Notes: a model not told the origin generated them from the letters alone. Shown: positions 1 through 10,494, counted from the stretch's first letter. The stretch: 52,439 nt of DNA from Clostridia bacterium (GCA_017522795.1 JAFWXZ010000067.1:1-52439), one strand, 5' to 3'. A program made the numbers and translations.

Positions 1-103
1 GGCGTTGTACAATAAAAAGCAAAGCTGGAAATCATGCTGTAAAAAGCAGTTTGATCATAAATTTAGGTAACATTTCAACAAATTAGTATAAAGAATATTT
101 TGA

Positions 104-1951
<1,848 letters not shown>

Positions 1952-1990
1952 TTCTCAAAGAGGCATTAACAAATAACTCAAATTTAAAAT

Positions 1991-2060
1991 AGGGCGACTC
2001 AGAGGTTTATCTCCGGCTCGCCCTATGAACTGTATTACAGAGTGATTCATTTTGCTCTGT
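1991..2060 (+). other. Hairpins in the dnaK-dnaJ gap
   Basis: The arms AGGGCGA (1991-1997) and TCGCCCT (2018-2024) pair exactly, with an inner GAG/CTC pair. A second stem, ACAGAG with CTCTGT, follows near 2037-2056 and runs into TTTTGC. Neither has a long T tract, so these may be processing or attenuation sites setting the dnaK/dnaJ ratio rather than full terminators. Confidence 0.4.
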
Positions 2061-2103
2061 TTTGCAAACTATACCTTACATTTATAGAGTAAAAGGCATA
2101 ATT

Positions 2104-3243
2104 ATGGCAGAAAATAAAAGAGATTATTATGAGGTCCTCGGCGTCAGCAAGAGTGCTGGAGAGGATGAAATAAAAAAGGCATACCGCTCTCTTGCAAAGA
2201 AGTATCATCCCGATATGAATCCGGGAGATAAGGAGGCAGAGGTTAAGTTTAAAGAGGTAAACGAGGCTTATGCAGTTCTCTCCGACTCAGAAAAGAGATC
2301 AAAATACGACAGATTCGGTCACGATGCTTTTGATCCTGCATCGGGCGGTGGCTACGGCGGTGGATTTGGCGGATTCAGCGGCGTTGACTTCGATTTTGGT
2401 GATATTTTTTCCTCTTTCTTTGGCGGAGGTTCCGGCTCATCCCGCTCAAGAGCAAATGCACCTATAGAGGGTGATGACGTTGCCACACGCATCAGCGTTT
2501 CCTTTGAAGAAGCTGCGTTTGGATGCAAAAAGGAAGTTAATTTTGCAAGAATCGAAAACTGTCCTGACTGCAATGGTAGCGGCGCTGAAAAGGCCTCTGA
2601 TATTGAGAAATGTCCCGAGTGCAATGGTCTTGGACGAATTAACGTAAGACAACAAACGATGCTTGGATATATGCAGACACAGCGCACCTGTCAGCGTTGC
2701 GCAGGCAGAGGTAAGATAATTAAGAGCCCCTGCAAAAACTGCAATGGCAAGGGTAGAATCAGAATCAACAAGAAGCTTGAAGTCAATATACCCTCGGGAA
2801 TTGATGACAGGCAAAATATTATTCTACGAAATCAAGGCTCTGCAGGTCTCAACGGCGGTCCAAACGGCGATCTTATTATTGAGGTCAGAGTGCGTGAGGA
2901 TAAAATATTCCAGCGTGAAGGCAATAACATATACTGTGAGGTGCCAATAAGCTTTGCAGAAGCAACCTTTGGCGGCGAAATTGATATACCCGTTCTCGGT
3001 GGAGGAAGCGAAAAATATAAAATTCCCGACGGAACACAAAGTGGAACAAGCTTTACAATCAAAGGTAAAGGAATTCCCGATATCAATACAAAGCGTAAGG
3101 GTGATTTAATTATCACAGTAGCGGTTGAAACTCCTAAAAACCTTAATTCCAAGCAAAAAGAACTGCTTCGTGCTTTCTCCGAATCGCTCGGGGAGAACAA
3201 TAGCTCAAAAAAGCAAAGCTTCTTTAAAAAGTTCTTTAAATAA
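2104..3243 (+). CDS. dnaJ: Chaperone protein DnaJ (Hsp40)
   Basis: This is the J-domain co-chaperone that stimulates DnaK ATP hydrolysis and delivers clients. Visible parts in order are an N-terminal J domain with the HPD motif (KYHPDMNP), a Gly/Phe-rich stretch near residues 75-110, four CxxCxGxG zinc-finger repeats ([32 protein letters not shown]), and two C-terminal beta domains. The open frame extends 14 codons upstream, but the ATG at 2104 begins [13 protein letters not shown], the usual DnaJ start. It gives 379 aa. It follows dnaK by about 150 nt containing two small hairpins, so cotranscription with partial attenuation is possible. Confidence 0.97.
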   Translation: MAENKRDYYEVLGVSKSAGEDEIKKAYRSLAKKYHPDMNPGDKEAEVKFKEVNEAYAVLSDSEKRSKYDRFGHDAFDPASGGGYGGGFGGFSGVDFDFGDIFSSFFGGGSGSSRSRANAPIEGDDVATRISVSFEEAAFGCKKEVNFARIENCPDCNGSGAEKASDIEKCPECNGLGRINVRQQTMLGYMQTQRTCQRCAGRGKIIKSPCKNCNGKGRIRINKKLEVNIPSGIDDRQNIILRNQGSAGLNGGPNGDLIIEVRVREDKIFQREGNNIYCEVPISFAEATFGGEIDIPVLGGGSEKYKIPDGTQSGTSFTIKGKGIPDINTKRKGDLIITVAVETPKNLNSKQKELLRAFSESLGENNSSKKQSFFKKFFK

Positions 3244-3269
3244 ATAATATAATTAACTAAGTCAATTAG

Positions 3270-3310
3270 TAAATTTTACCACTTATATAACTGTTAAATT
3301 TTACCACTTA
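3270..3310. repeat. Two 16-nt direct repeats after dnaJ
   Basis: The 16-mer TAAATTTTACCACTTA occurs exactly twice, at 3270-3285 and 3295-3310, giving a period of 25. It lies between the dnaJ stop codon and its terminator. No function is apparent. Confidence 0.6.
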
Positions 3311-3321
3311 AATAATCAATA

Positions 3322-3388
3322 AAAAAGACCGATAATCAACTATTCAGATTACAAATTAGTATGAATAGTAAAATTATCGGTTTTTTAA
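3322..3388. terminator. Bidirectional terminator between dnaJ and the phosphatase gene
   Basis: The outer stem ACCGATAAT (3328-3336) pairs with ATTATCGGT (3373-3381), and an inner stem CTATTCA pairs with TGAATAG. An A tract precedes it and a T tract follows, so it can end transcripts from both convergent genes. Confidence 0.75.
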
Positions 3389-3434
3389 TTTTTAATATAC
3401 ATTTATAGTATATTTGTAAATTATAATGTAAAAT

Positions 3435-4091
3435 TTAAATTAGATTAACCTTCGTGATTCCTACCTCAAGTAAGTGTTCGTCATTTGAATATTCTAAAGG
3501 AGTAAATTTCTCGCCATCAAAGGTTAAAACAGAGTATGAAGCATTAGTTGCAAAAGGTATAGTATCAGCAACAGTTTCCCAGGCAACTCCGGAAATAATA
3601 GCCCAAAATGCCCTAATTACCGCTGCGTGAGCTGCAATCAGTATAGTTTTTCCCTGATTTTTCCTCGAAATCGTTAAAATTTCATTATAAAAACGTATTC
3701 CGGCAGCCTTTATGCTTTCCCCCGCTGGAAAAGTAAATAATCCAAACCTTGCTTTCCATTGATCAGAAAACATTTCCCTACCCCATATCTCTATGAGTTC
3801 ATCTACGTTCTTCCCTTCCCACTCGCCTGCAAAAGCTTCCCTTAAGTTTTCAGAGCAAATTACATCTAAATCTCGCATCTTCCCATGAAAAAGTGCTGTA
3901 TTATACGCTCTTTTGAGGTCTGAGGAGTAAATAATATCTATTTTTTCATTTTTTAAGTGTTCTGCAGTTGCTTTTGCTTGCAAATATCCCATCTCAGATA
4001 GATCTAAGTCTGTATGTCCAAGAAAAGTACGGGTCAGATTTCCTATGCTTTGACCGTGTCTGACAAGTATTATTTTTGTAGAATTGCTCAT
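3435..4091 (-). CDS. Histidine phosphatase family protein (phosphoglycerate-mutase-like)
   Basis: This 218-aa protein belongs to the 2H phosphatase / cofactor-dependent phosphoglycerate mutase superfamily. The phospho-acceptor motif LVRHGQSIGN puts RHG at residues 11-13, and a second catalytic histidine is expected at AAHAAVIRA. The region with YSSDLKRAYNTA is the usual SSxLxRAxxTA motif. Relatives include cobalamin-pathway phosphatases (CobC) and broad-specificity phosphatases, and sequence alone does not give the substrate. AAGGAAG precedes the ATG. It is divergent from the parS/parA region and convergent with dnaJ. Confidence 0.88.
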   Translation of the reverse strand: MSNSTKIILVRHGQSIGNLTRTFLGHTDLDLSEMGYLQAKATAEHLKNEKIDIIYSSDLKRAYNTALFHGKMRDLDVICSENLREAFAGEWEGKNVDELIEIWGREMFSDQWKARFGLFTFPAGESIKAAGIRFYNEILTISRKNQGKTILIAAHAAVIRAFWAIISGVAWETVADTIPFATNASYSVLTFDGEKFTPLEYSNDEHLLEVGITKVNLI

Positions 4092-4195
4092 TATTTCTTC
4101 CTTTTTTTCAATTTATGTACTTATTATACATCATTTTGCTTTTAAAGTCAATAAAAAAGCAAATATTATCCTGTCATTTGCTATTTTTCTTCCAT

Positions 4196-4211
4196 TGTTT
4201 CACTTGAAACA
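4196..4211. promoter_or_regulatory. parS-like site 1 (one mismatch)
   Basis: TGTTTCACTTGAAACA matches the ParB-binding palindrome seen twice just downstream except for one centre base (CACTTG instead of CACGTG). Confidence 0.7.
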
Positions 4212-4291
4212 ATATATTTGCCTTCTTTTCTTTTATTCATTTACAAAAAATCACATTAAACATCATATTATTCGAAAATTAATGAAAACAA

Positions 4292-4307
4292 TGTTTCACG
4301 TGAAACA
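4292..4307. promoter_or_regulatory. parS site 2
   Basis: TGTTTCACGTGAAACA is a perfect 16-bp palindrome that fits the chromosomal parS consensus of Bacillota (Spo0J/ParB loading site). It lies about 250 nt before parA. Confidence 0.92.
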
Positions 4308-4428
4308 TTGTTTACTAAATATACTTTATATGCCTTATAAACAAATTTTATTATTCAAAATCATATTGAATCATTTAAAATGCAGCATGAACCTCATAAA
4401 TAGAATAATAATAAGATATTAAAGTAAT

Positions 4429-4444
4429 TGTTTCACGTGAAACA
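4429..4444. promoter_or_regulatory. parS site 3
   Basis: This is a second perfect copy of TGTTTCACGTGAAACA, 31 nt upstream of the parA -35 box. ParB bound here could both load onto the chromosome and influence parA transcription. Confidence 0.92.
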
Positions 4445-4474
4445 ATGAATTTTGACCCTTTTATAATAAAATGA

Positions 4475-4503
4475 TTGACTTTTATATATATTTATAGTAT
4501 AAT
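4475..4503 (+). promoter_or_regulatory. Vegetative promoter of parA
   Basis: TTGACT (4475-4480) is followed by a 17-nt spacer and TATAAT (4498-4503), a near-perfect housekeeping sigma promoter. The predicted start is about 50 nt before the parA ATG. Confidence 0.85.
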
Positions 4504-4564
4504 AATAGTGTAAAAATGTATTCTTCTGTATAAAAGGATACAAAGATATACTTAGGAGGTAAAT

Positions 4565-5326
4565 ATGGCAAAGGTAATATCCTTTTCTAACCAGAAAGGC
4601 GGCGTCGGAAAAACAACTTCCTGCGTTAATATCTCTGCACAGATTGCAAATAAAGGTAAAAAAGTACTTATGATAGATATGGATCCGCAGGGAAATGCCA
4701 CAAGTGGTCTTGGATTACAGAAATCCAAGATCAAAAACACCACATATGACGTAATTATCGGAAGATGTGACATATCAGAGGCTATTATTAAGACAAGATT
4801 TAAAAATTTGTCGGTTGTACCTGCTAATATTTCGCTTGCAGGAGCAGAAATTGAGCTTCAGGAGCTCGATGAAAACCTCAATTTTACAAAAATAGCTCTC
4901 GATTCAGTAAAAGATAACTATGATTACATCTTTATAGACTGTCCACCATCGCTTGGTATGCTAACAGTAAAGGCCTTATCAGTCTCTGACGGTGTAGTTA
5001 TTCCTATGCAATGTGAATTTTACTCGCTTGAGGGTATGTCTCAGCTCTTAAATACCGTTAAAAAGATTAAATCTCTATATAATCCATCACTTCAACTTGT
5101 GGGTATACTTCTTACAATGTACAATGGACGTCTTACCTTGACCGGACAGGTTGTTGCAGAGCTTAAAAAGTACTACGCAGACAAGCTTTTCAAGGTTCCA
5201 ATCTCCAGAACAGTAAGAATTTCTGAGGCTCCCGGCTATGGAGAACCTATTTGCTACCATGATCCTTATGGAAAAGGCTCTCTTGAATATGCTGCAGTAG
5301 CAAAAGAATTGATGCTTCGTATATAA
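4565..5326 (+). CDS. parA: Chromosome partitioning ATPase ParA (Soj)
   Basis: This 253-aa deviant Walker ATPase works with ParB and parS to segregate origins and, in its Bacillus relative Soj, to modulate DnaA. The deviant Walker A is NQKGGVGKTTSCVN at about residues 8-21. The Walker A' region MIDMDPQGNATSGLG follows near 37-51, and Walker B FIDCPPSLG is near residue 122. AGGAGGT sits 5 nt before the ATG. Two perfect parS sites lie directly upstream, and parB follows after a 478-nt gap, which is unusually wide for a parAB pair. Confidence 0.97.
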   Translation: MAKVISFSNQKGGVGKTTSCVNISAQIANKGKKVLMIDMDPQGNATSGLGLQKSKIKNTTYDVIIGRCDISEAIIKTRFKNLSVVPANISLAGAEIELQELDENLNFTKIALDSVKDNYDYIFIDCPPSLGMLTVKALSVSDGVVIPMQCEFYSLEGMSQLLNTVKKIKSLYNPSLQLVGILLTMYNGRLTLTGQVVAELKKYYADKLFKVPISRTVRISEAPGYGEPICYHDPYGKGSLEYAAVAKELMLRI

Positions 5327-5804
5327 TTTTATCAATTTGATTACTCAAGTATATAGTTAATTAAAATATATAGGAAGGTACATTTTATTCTATTAATAAT
5401 TATATCAATCACCAAATAAATAATTGGTAATTTTTGGTAATTACTTATTTTTTGAAATATTTATTGCCATTTTATACCAAAAGATTTCCACATTTTTGAT
5501 GTTATTATTGTTGAAAAGTTGTTATTTGTGTGTTTTTAAATATGTTTTATAGACAAAATAAGGCATAATTTTCCCTTATTTTACAAAAGATTACACGTTT
5601 AAAAGAAATAATTACTTTTTTCCACATTTTCAAAGCAATTAAAGATTATTATTTACTGCTATTTAATTATAAATACAGTTAATTTCAGTTTTTTATCATT
5701 TTTACTTTATTAAAAAGAAATAATGATGCAAAACATCATTTTTATCTTGTTAATTAATCAAAACTAATTAAAAATCCTCATTATACATATAAAAGGAGTA
5801 CGCC
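5327..5804. other. AT-rich spacer between parA and parB
   Basis: No gene is visible. Near the left end an AT-rich stem, AAATAAATAATT (5414-5425) with AATTACTTATTT (5439-5450), runs into T residues and may be a weak parA terminator. Two one- or two-mismatch DnaA-box-like sequences occur: ATTTCCACA (5484-5492) and TTTTCCACA (5618-5626). The remainder is A/T runs. The parB promoter must lie here, but I cannot choose one candidate. Confidence 0.5.
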
Positions 5805-6698
5805 ATGGCAAAGAAAAATAGTGGCCTCGGAAGAGGTCTTGACGCAATTTTCCTCGATAATAGCATTGCAGAGGAGAACGAACACAACGAAGAATCTATT
5901 TCAAAGCTTAAAATATCCCTTGTTGACCCCAAACGCGACCAACCAAGAAAGCATTTTGATAAGGAAGCGCTCGAGCAGCTTGCATCTTCTATTGCTGAAA
6001 ACGGACTTTTGCAGCCCATTTTAGTGCGTGAATACGGCGACGGAAGATACCAGATCATCGCAGGTGAACGCCGTTTCAGAGCATCAAAGCTTGCAGGTCT
6101 TACCGAGATTCCTGCCATTGTTCTTGATCGTGATGACAAGCGAGCAGCACAGATTGCTCTTATTGAAAACGTGCAGAGAGAGGACTTAAATCCTCTTGAG
6201 GAGGCACTCGCATACCGTTCTCTTGCCGATGAATATGGTATGACACAGGAGGAGCTTTCACAGAAGGTGGGTAAGAGCAGAAGTGCGATTGCCAACTCCG
6301 TAAGACTTCTTGACCTCCCCGTAGAGATACAGACAATGGTCGCTTCAGGTGAACTTTCTGCAGGTCACGGACGTACCCTTCTCGGTGTTCAGGACCGCGA
6401 TAATATGATCCTTCTTGCACAGAAGGCAGTAGAGGAGGACCTCTCTGTAAGAGTGCTTGAGAGCCTCGTTAAGATCGCTAATAAGCCCACTAAGCCTATC
6501 GTTGAAATCGACGATGAGCCACCCCTTGTAGACTACTTCCACGAGCTTGAAATGAAGGTGCAAAGGCACCTCGGCAGAAAGGTCAGAATCGACGGTAAGG
6601 GAAGAAAGAAAACCATCACTCTCTCTTATGAGGACAACGAGGATCTGGACGAGATCCTTACACTCCTCTGCGGAAAGGATTTTCTTGATGAGTTTTAA
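5805..6698 (+). CDS. parB: Chromosome partitioning protein ParB (Spo0J family)
   Basis: This 297-aa ParB/Spo0J is the CTPase clamp that loads at parS, spreads and recruits SMC. The N-terminal motif GLGRGLDAIF is typical. The CTP-binding domain includes GERRFRAS near residue 87, and ENVQREDLNPLEEA is also highly conserved in the family. A helix-turn-helix follows at TQEELSQKVGKSRSAIANSVRLL, and the C-terminal part should dimerise. AAAGGAG lies before the ATG. It is separated from parA by a long gap and so probably has its own promoter. Confidence 0.97.
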   Translation: MAKKNSGLGRGLDAIFLDNSIAEENEHNEESISKLKISLVDPKRDQPRKHFDKEALEQLASSIAENGLLQPILVREYGDGRYQIIAGERRFRASKLAGLTEIPAIVLDRDDKRAAQIALIENVQREDLNPLEEALAYRSLADEYGMTQEELSQKVGKSRSAIANSVRLLDLPVEIQTMVASGELSAGHGRTLLGVQDRDNMILLAQKAVEEDLSVRVLESLVKIANKPTKPIVEIDDEPPLVDYFHELEMKVQRHLGRKVRIDGKGRKKTITLSYEDNEDLDEILTLLCGKDFLDEF

Positions 6699-6845
6699 GC
6701 AAAAACCGAGTTTTGAAAAGTCAAATTTTTTCGGAAAAAAGTTTGAAAAGCTTCAAAAATAATTTGTTTTTTTGAAAAAGAATTTGAATTTTATCGAAAA
6801 AAACTCGATTTTTTTGAAAAAAAGGCGAATTTTTGCGAATTTTTA

Positions 6846-6896
6846 TAAAAAAAACACGAATTTTAGGTGAAAAATCTAAAATTCGTGTTTTTTTAG
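6846..6896. terminator. Bidirectional terminator between parB and the HAD gene
   Basis: AAACACGAATTTTAG (6852-6866) pairs perfectly with CTAAAATTCGTGTTT (6876-6890) around a 9-nt loop. It has an A tract on the left and a T tract on the right, so it works for both convergent transcripts. Confidence 0.88.
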
Positions 6897-6921
6897 CCTT
6901 TTTGTGTACCTATATAGGTTT

Positions 6922-6939
6922 CGTAAACTTTAGTTTACG
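6922..6939. repeat. 18-bp perfect palindrome
   Basis: CGTAAACTTTAGTTTACG is a perfect inverted repeat (8-bp arms, 2-nt centre). A palindrome with the same ACTTTAGT core lies at 26612-26629 upstream of the Rnf operon. Confidence 0.6.
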
Positions 6940-7127
6940 TAAAAATAAAGAGTTTTATGGTTGTTTTCGGAATAAAACAGCATATTTTACTACCTTTTTA
7001 AGCCTGATTTAAAGCCAAAATACCATTGATTTTACATGGCTTTTCGGGTATTTTTTATCGAGTTATCTACATATAAAATAAGTCATTTTTCAGGCAAAAA
7101 GCTATGTTGAATTATCCTTTTTTTGCT

Positions 7128-7751
7128 TTACAAAATGCTTAATATTTCGTTCAGTGAATATATCTGATAATCGGCAATCTCATTGCCAAGCTCTGTGTCC
7201 TGATATCTTGCAAGACCTTGCTTCAGCCACACAGTTTTCATACCAAGTGCTTTGGCGGGGATCATATCATTGTCAAGTCGGTCACCGACCATCAGGCTCT
7301 CATAAGCCATGCAGCCTGCAAATTCAAAAGCCTTTTCGAAAATTCTTCTGTCAGGCTTAGAGTAGCCAACATCCGATGAAGCGACAACCAAGTCAAAGAA
7401 TTTTAGCAGTCCCCATTTTTCAAGTCGCTCCCTCGTCCCACTGTTCTGATTTGCTATTACGCCGAGCCTGTAGCCTTTGTCGCAGAGAGCCGCCAACGTG
7501 CTATGTGCGTCGGGGTAGGGAAGCTCATGCTCAGAATGCCAAGGTGTCTTGGTCAATCCAAAATATTCAATGGCTGCAGAATTGCCGTCAAGACCTTTAC
7601 GAGCAAGAGCGATACGAGCATCGTCAAACTCCTTAAAAGAAATATCAGTTTCTGCGATCATCTCGCGAGCTCTGCGGTCGTAGGCTTCGGTTTCATCAAC
7701 AAGCGTAGAACCGAGGTCAAAGAATATCCACTCGACCGTTTTGTCTCCCAT
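7128..7751 (-). CDS. HAD-superfamily hydrolase
   Basis: This 207-aa haloacid-dehalogenase-fold protein is probably a small phosphatase. Motif I is FFDLGSTLVDE, with the nucleophile Asp at residue 12; the usual second Asp (DxD) is Gly14, as in some HAD subgroups, which may alter catalysis. Motif II is near VIANQNSG, motif III is the Lys in SKPDRRIFEKA, and motif IV is VGDRLDNDM. The ATG at 7751 lies 4 nt after the stop of the upstream acetyltransferase gene, so it is the last gene of a long minus-strand train. The substrate is unknown. Confidence 0.87.
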   Translation of the reverse strand: MGDKTVEWIFFDLGSTLVDETEAYDRRAREMIAETDISFKEFDDARIALARKGLDGNSAAIEYFGLTKTPWHSEHELPYPDAHSTLAALCDKGYRLGVIANQNSGTRERLEKWGLLKFFDLVVASSDVGYSKPDRRIFEKAFEFAGCMAYESLMVGDRLDNDMIPAKALGMKTVWLKQGLARYQDTELGNEIADYQIYSLNEILSIL

Positions 7752-7755
7752 ACTC

Positions 7756-8715
7756 TCATAGCTCCTTTAATTCTTTCAAATTCAGAACATACCGAGATCC
7801 TTTCTCGGTCTTTTCGTAGCTCCGAAAGCCTACGCTCTCAAAACACTTTTGTGAGCAGATGTTGAAATCGTAGATTTCACCAACGTACAGCTTATCATAA
7901 CCCATCGCTTTGCCACGCTCGACGAGGGCAGATACAACCTTTTTGCCGATACCTTTGCCACGGTATTCACGCTCACCGATCACGATGGGCATATCCTCTT
8001 GCCAAAAGGTCACATCACCGATAGGCTTCCATTCGCCGTTCTCATTGACTTCGATGAAATAAAGCTCACCTTTACTATTGAGATAGTTATACATATTCGT
8101 CAAGGTTTCATGGGAATACGGTTCGGCTTTGCCATCAACGAGCAGAACCGTTTCGGGATCTTGATACCACTCAAATGCAAAATCATAATTGCCATCAAAA
8201 CGGCGTAGTCGGAGAGTTTCTTCGATCTGTATCGGTGGATACCTCAAATAGTAATAATCGTTTCCTTCCATAACAGCGGTTTTTTGGAAACCGTGATTAA
8301 GATAAAAGCGCTCTGCACCAATATTATCTTTATGTACTCCGAGGGCAATAGGGTGAATACCAAATTCGTCGTAAATCAGTTCGATTACTTTTTCTAAAAC
8401 GTAACCACCAATCCCACTACTACGATAACGCTTATCTATGACAAACCCCATTAGTCGATAGAAAGGAACACCTTTCATTTCTTCGGGGTCGGTATCCCAC
8501 TCAAACGCTTCTCCAAGCAGAATCAATCCGATATATTCATTCTCTCGTTTGATTGCGTATGTATGTCCTTTGCAATTATGGTCAAGCCCATATTGCGTGA
8601 GTCCCATAATTGTATCTACTGTATCAACAAAGGCTTCGCTTATGTCATCACGCTGTATTTGGCAGACATATTCGATGTTGTAATCTGACAGTAATTCAAG
8701 AGAGATCAAGTCCAT
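7756..8715 (-). CDS. Double-domain GNAT N-acetyltransferase
   Basis: This 319-aa protein has two GNAT (acetyl-CoA-dependent acyltransferase) domains. The first carries YRSSGIGGYVLEKVIE near residues 98-113 and the second YRGKGIGKKVVSALVERG near 254-271; both match the R/QxxGxG/A acetyl-CoA loop. The second half resembles the RimJ/RimL or aminoglycoside 6'-acetyltransferase type of GNAT. The substrate cannot be assigned. It lies 9 nt downstream of the DUF3795 gene and 4 nt upstream of the HAD gene, which implies cotranscription. Confidence 0.85.
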   Translation of the reverse strand: MDLISLELLSDYNIEYVCQIQRDDISEAFVDTVDTIMGLTQYGLDHNCKGHTYAIKRENEYIGLILLGEAFEWDTDPEEMKGVPFYRLMGFVIDKRYRSSGIGGYVLEKVIELIYDEFGIHPIALGVHKDNIGAERFYLNHGFQKTAVMEGNDYYYLRYPPIQIEETLRLRRFDGNYDFAFEWYQDPETVLLVDGKAEPYSHETLTNMYNYLNSKGELYFIEVNENGEWKPIGDVTFWQEDMPIVIGEREYRGKGIGKKVVSALVERGKAMGYDKLYVGEIYDFNICSQKCFESVGFRSYEKTEKGSRYVLNLKELKEL

Positions 8716-8724
8716 CGCTTACTC

Positions 8725-8979
8725 CTATACGTTCTTCTCACTTTTTTTCCACTCAAGCCAATCCTTATCAAGCACGGTGGAGTGAGGCCTATGCATAATC
8801 GTATCACACGGAAAGCTTTTGCACTCTCCACAGAAATTCAGCTTCTTTTCCTTCACACAATCACGGGTGAAGCAATCTCCCGTAGTGTGTTCTTCCTCAC
8901 AGCCACAGCAACTGCCTTTTATGTATGTAGGGCAAGCACCGCAGTAAAAGCCGCATTTGCCGAGTAGATTTTCTTTCAT
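8725..8979 (-). CDS. Cysteine-rich DUF3795-type protein
   Basis: This 84-aa protein has the pattern CGFYCGACPTY, then CCGCEEE, CFTRDCVKEK, and CGECKSFPC. This is typical of DUF3795, a small presumed metal-binding family of unknown function in Clostridia. The ATG at 8979 overlaps the preceding stop as ATGA. A TTG two codons upstream (8985) has better spacing to AAGGA and cannot be excluded. About one residue in eight is cysteine, which suggests zinc or an iron-sulfur cluster; that is inference. Confidence 0.75.
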   Translation of the reverse strand: MKENLLGKCGFYCGACPTYIKGSCCGCEEEHTTGDCFTRDCVKEKKLNFCGECKSFPCDTIMHRPHSTVLDKDWLEWKKSEKNV

Positions 8980-9317
8980 CTGCAAATAAGTATTCCTTTC
9001 ATAAACTCGCTATCATTGTGAAATTCATAAACGGTTTTGATTTCTTCCTTGGTACAACCGATAAGGAGCTTTATCTCGGAATCCTTTTTCATCAGATCAA
9101 CGGTGCAGATTATCGCATTAACTCTTTGGTCGGGCAGTGTGCCTCTCCAAAGGTCGATTCCGCCGCCGTCCATAGACGTAGTGTTTTCTATATATCCGTA
9201 ATCAACCTCGTATCTGCAGTCGGGGTATTTTGGATGCGTACTACCTTTCGGTCTGTCGATAATAATATTTCCCGAGGATACAAGTTCATCTATTGCTTGC
9301 CAGAATTCATTATTCAT
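8976..9317 (-). CDS. Inorganic-pyrophosphatase-like small protein
   Basis: This 113-aa protein resembles the short PPase-like proteins annotated in Clostridia. The segments GSTHPKYPDCRYEVDYGYIENTTS, DGGGIDLWRG and AIICTVDLMKKDSEIKLLIGCT (discussed only as positions about 22-45, 50-59 and 70-91) recall the PxYGYIxxT and DGDxLDV motifs of family I soluble PPase. Several acidic metal ligands of true PPases are not conserved, so activity is uncertain. It overlaps DUF3795 by 4 nt and follows the Nudix gene by 12 nt within the same transcript. Confidence 0.65.
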   Translation of the reverse strand: MNNEFWQAIDELVSSGNIIIDRPKGSTHPKYPDCRYEVDYGYIENTTSMDGGGIDLWRGTLPDQRVNAIICTVDLMKKDSEIKLLIGCTKEEIKTVYEFHNDSEFMKGILICR

Positions 9318-9329
9318 AAAAAAACACCT

Positions 9330-9779
9330 TTACTTCAAATCGTACAGCCACTTGCCGTCCTTTTGGTAGTAGAAAAATTCGCTAAGCTCATTCTCGGTAA
9401 AAACGCGGAGCATATCAAGCATATCCAGCGAAAGCCTGAGATTTTTGAGATTATGGGTATCCTCCCACCAGACCTTGCCCTCGTCGGAGGAAACAAGCTC
9501 ACCGTCAAACTCGGTCGCGCGATAGAGAAGCACTGCGTACCTTGTACCGTCCTTGTACCAATCCTTAATTCCGCAGAGGGCAGGGTGATGAATATTAAGG
9601 CCTGTCTCCTCGCGCACCTCGCGGATCACCGCATCGGTAAAGGATTCTCCCTCCTCAATATGTCCGCCTGGGAAGGTGACACCCGGCCAGTCCTTCTTCT
9701 GTCTGTCGATGACCACGACACGATCACCGTCGCAGACCATACACATATTTGTAAATTCAACCTTTTCAAGTCTTGACAT
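9330..9779 (-). CDS. Nudix hydrolase (8-oxo-dGTP-diphosphatase-like)
   Basis: This 149-aa single-domain Nudix hydrolase has an intact Nudix box: a GHIEEGE segment, seven residues, then REVREETGL. The family cleaves nucleoside diphosphates linked to another moiety; the region NMCMVCDGDRVVVIDRQ and the size suggest a MutT/YtkD-like housecleaning enzyme, though specificity is not readable. The frame is open 17 codons upstream, but the ATG at 9779 has GGAGAAAAC before it and yields MSRLEKVEFTN. The longer form would overlap the upstream gene. Confidence 0.88.
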   Translation of the reverse strand: MSRLEKVEFTNMCMVCDGDRVVVIDRQKKDWPGVTFPGGHIEEGESFTDAVIREVREETGLNIHHPALCGIKDWYKDGTRYAVLLYRATEFDGELVSSDEGKVWWEDTHNLKNLRLSLDMLDMLRVFTENELSEFFYYQKDGKWLYDLK

Positions 9780-9792
9780 AGTTTTCTCCAAT

Positions 9793-10494
9793 TTAAAAGT
9801 AAAATGCATTATTAATCTTATCCGCGCCAAAAACCTTTACCGCCATTCGATACATAGCTTTTGCATGAATTCTGTCGTGCCAGATAAAACGACGAAACAG
9901 CTTGCGAAGCGACCAATACTCTCCCCAGCTACCCTCTATGACATTGTTATTAAGAAAATCGGGCTTAGCTTCAAGAGCTTCAAAGCCACGTCTACGGCAC
10001 TCGTAAATATCTCCGTCGTTATCCGCATTTACTTCAATTTCGGTAAAGTAATACTCGTTTACGTTTTTTGTATGCAGATACATCTCATCAGCTGAGCGAG
10101 GAACTTGCCCGTAAAAGGTTTTTCGTTCAGCTATGGCTGTGGCACTCTTATTGGGGATAGACTCATACAATGCAAGAAAATCTTTTGCCGACTTTAATGC
10201 GAGAGCTTTTAATTTCTCATATTCATCTGATGTAAGCGGTGCTTTTTCGCTCTCAAAAAGCACGTCAGAATCGGCATCATTAATAGCAAGATTCGAGTCT
10301 TTTTCTTCAACGATCACAACTTCTATGTTATCGGAGGTATCCTCGCCTAACCATTTGAGATAAGCAACAATCTCTTGTGGCAATTTTGCCCTTGCTATTT
10401 CAAGGCTTTCGCCACGGGTATATGCACCGATAAAATCTGTCGCATATAGCAAGCTGTCGTTGCCGTTATGCTCCCATACACAATTTATTTTCAT
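9793..10494 (-). CDS. Unknown protein with DinB-like C-terminal half
   Basis: I do not recognise this 233-aa protein with certainty. The first 60 residues look like a small alpha/beta domain. The second half is helical and ends with IWHDRIHAKAMYRMA near residue 212, which resembles the last metal-binding helix of DinB/YfiT-like four-helix bundles. That superfamily includes metal-dependent thiol transferases. It begins 2 nt after the double-Nudix stop with no strong ribosome binding site, so translational coupling is likely. Confidence 0.6.
   Translation of the reverse strand: MKINCVWEHNGNDSLLYATDFIGAYTRGESLEIARAKLPQEIVAYLKWLGEDTSDNIEVVIVEEKDSNLAINDADSDVLFESEKAPLTSDEYEKLKALALKSAKDFLALYESIPNKSATAIAERKTFYGQVPRSADEMYLHTKNVNEYYFTEIEVNADNDGDIYECRRRGFEALEAKPDFLNNNVIEGSWGEYWSLRKLFRRFIWHDRIHAKAMYRMAVKVFGADKINNAFYF

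Larger units (their letters stand above)
4092..4564. other. parS-containing intergenic region before parA
   Basis: This AT-rich stretch of about 470 nt has no convincing gene. It holds three parS-like palindromes, the parA promoter and the parA ribosome binding site. A 112-codon open frame crosses it, but it lacks a ribosome binding site and runs through the parS palindromes, so I treat it as noncoding. Confidence 0.7.
6699..7127. other. Low-complexity region after parB
   Basis: No gene is visible between the convergent parB and HAD genes. The first 150 nt are runs of A, T and GAAAA/TTTTC elements that could form many weak stems. A clear terminator and an 18-bp palindrome follow, and the rest shows nothing I can interpret. 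One DnaA-box-like TTATCTACA lies near 7062. Confidence 0.6.

Noticed and set aside
4084-4422. 112-codon AT-rich frame before parA
   Set aside because: It runs through parS palindromes, has no ribosome binding site and its translation has the composition of noncoding AT-rich DNA.
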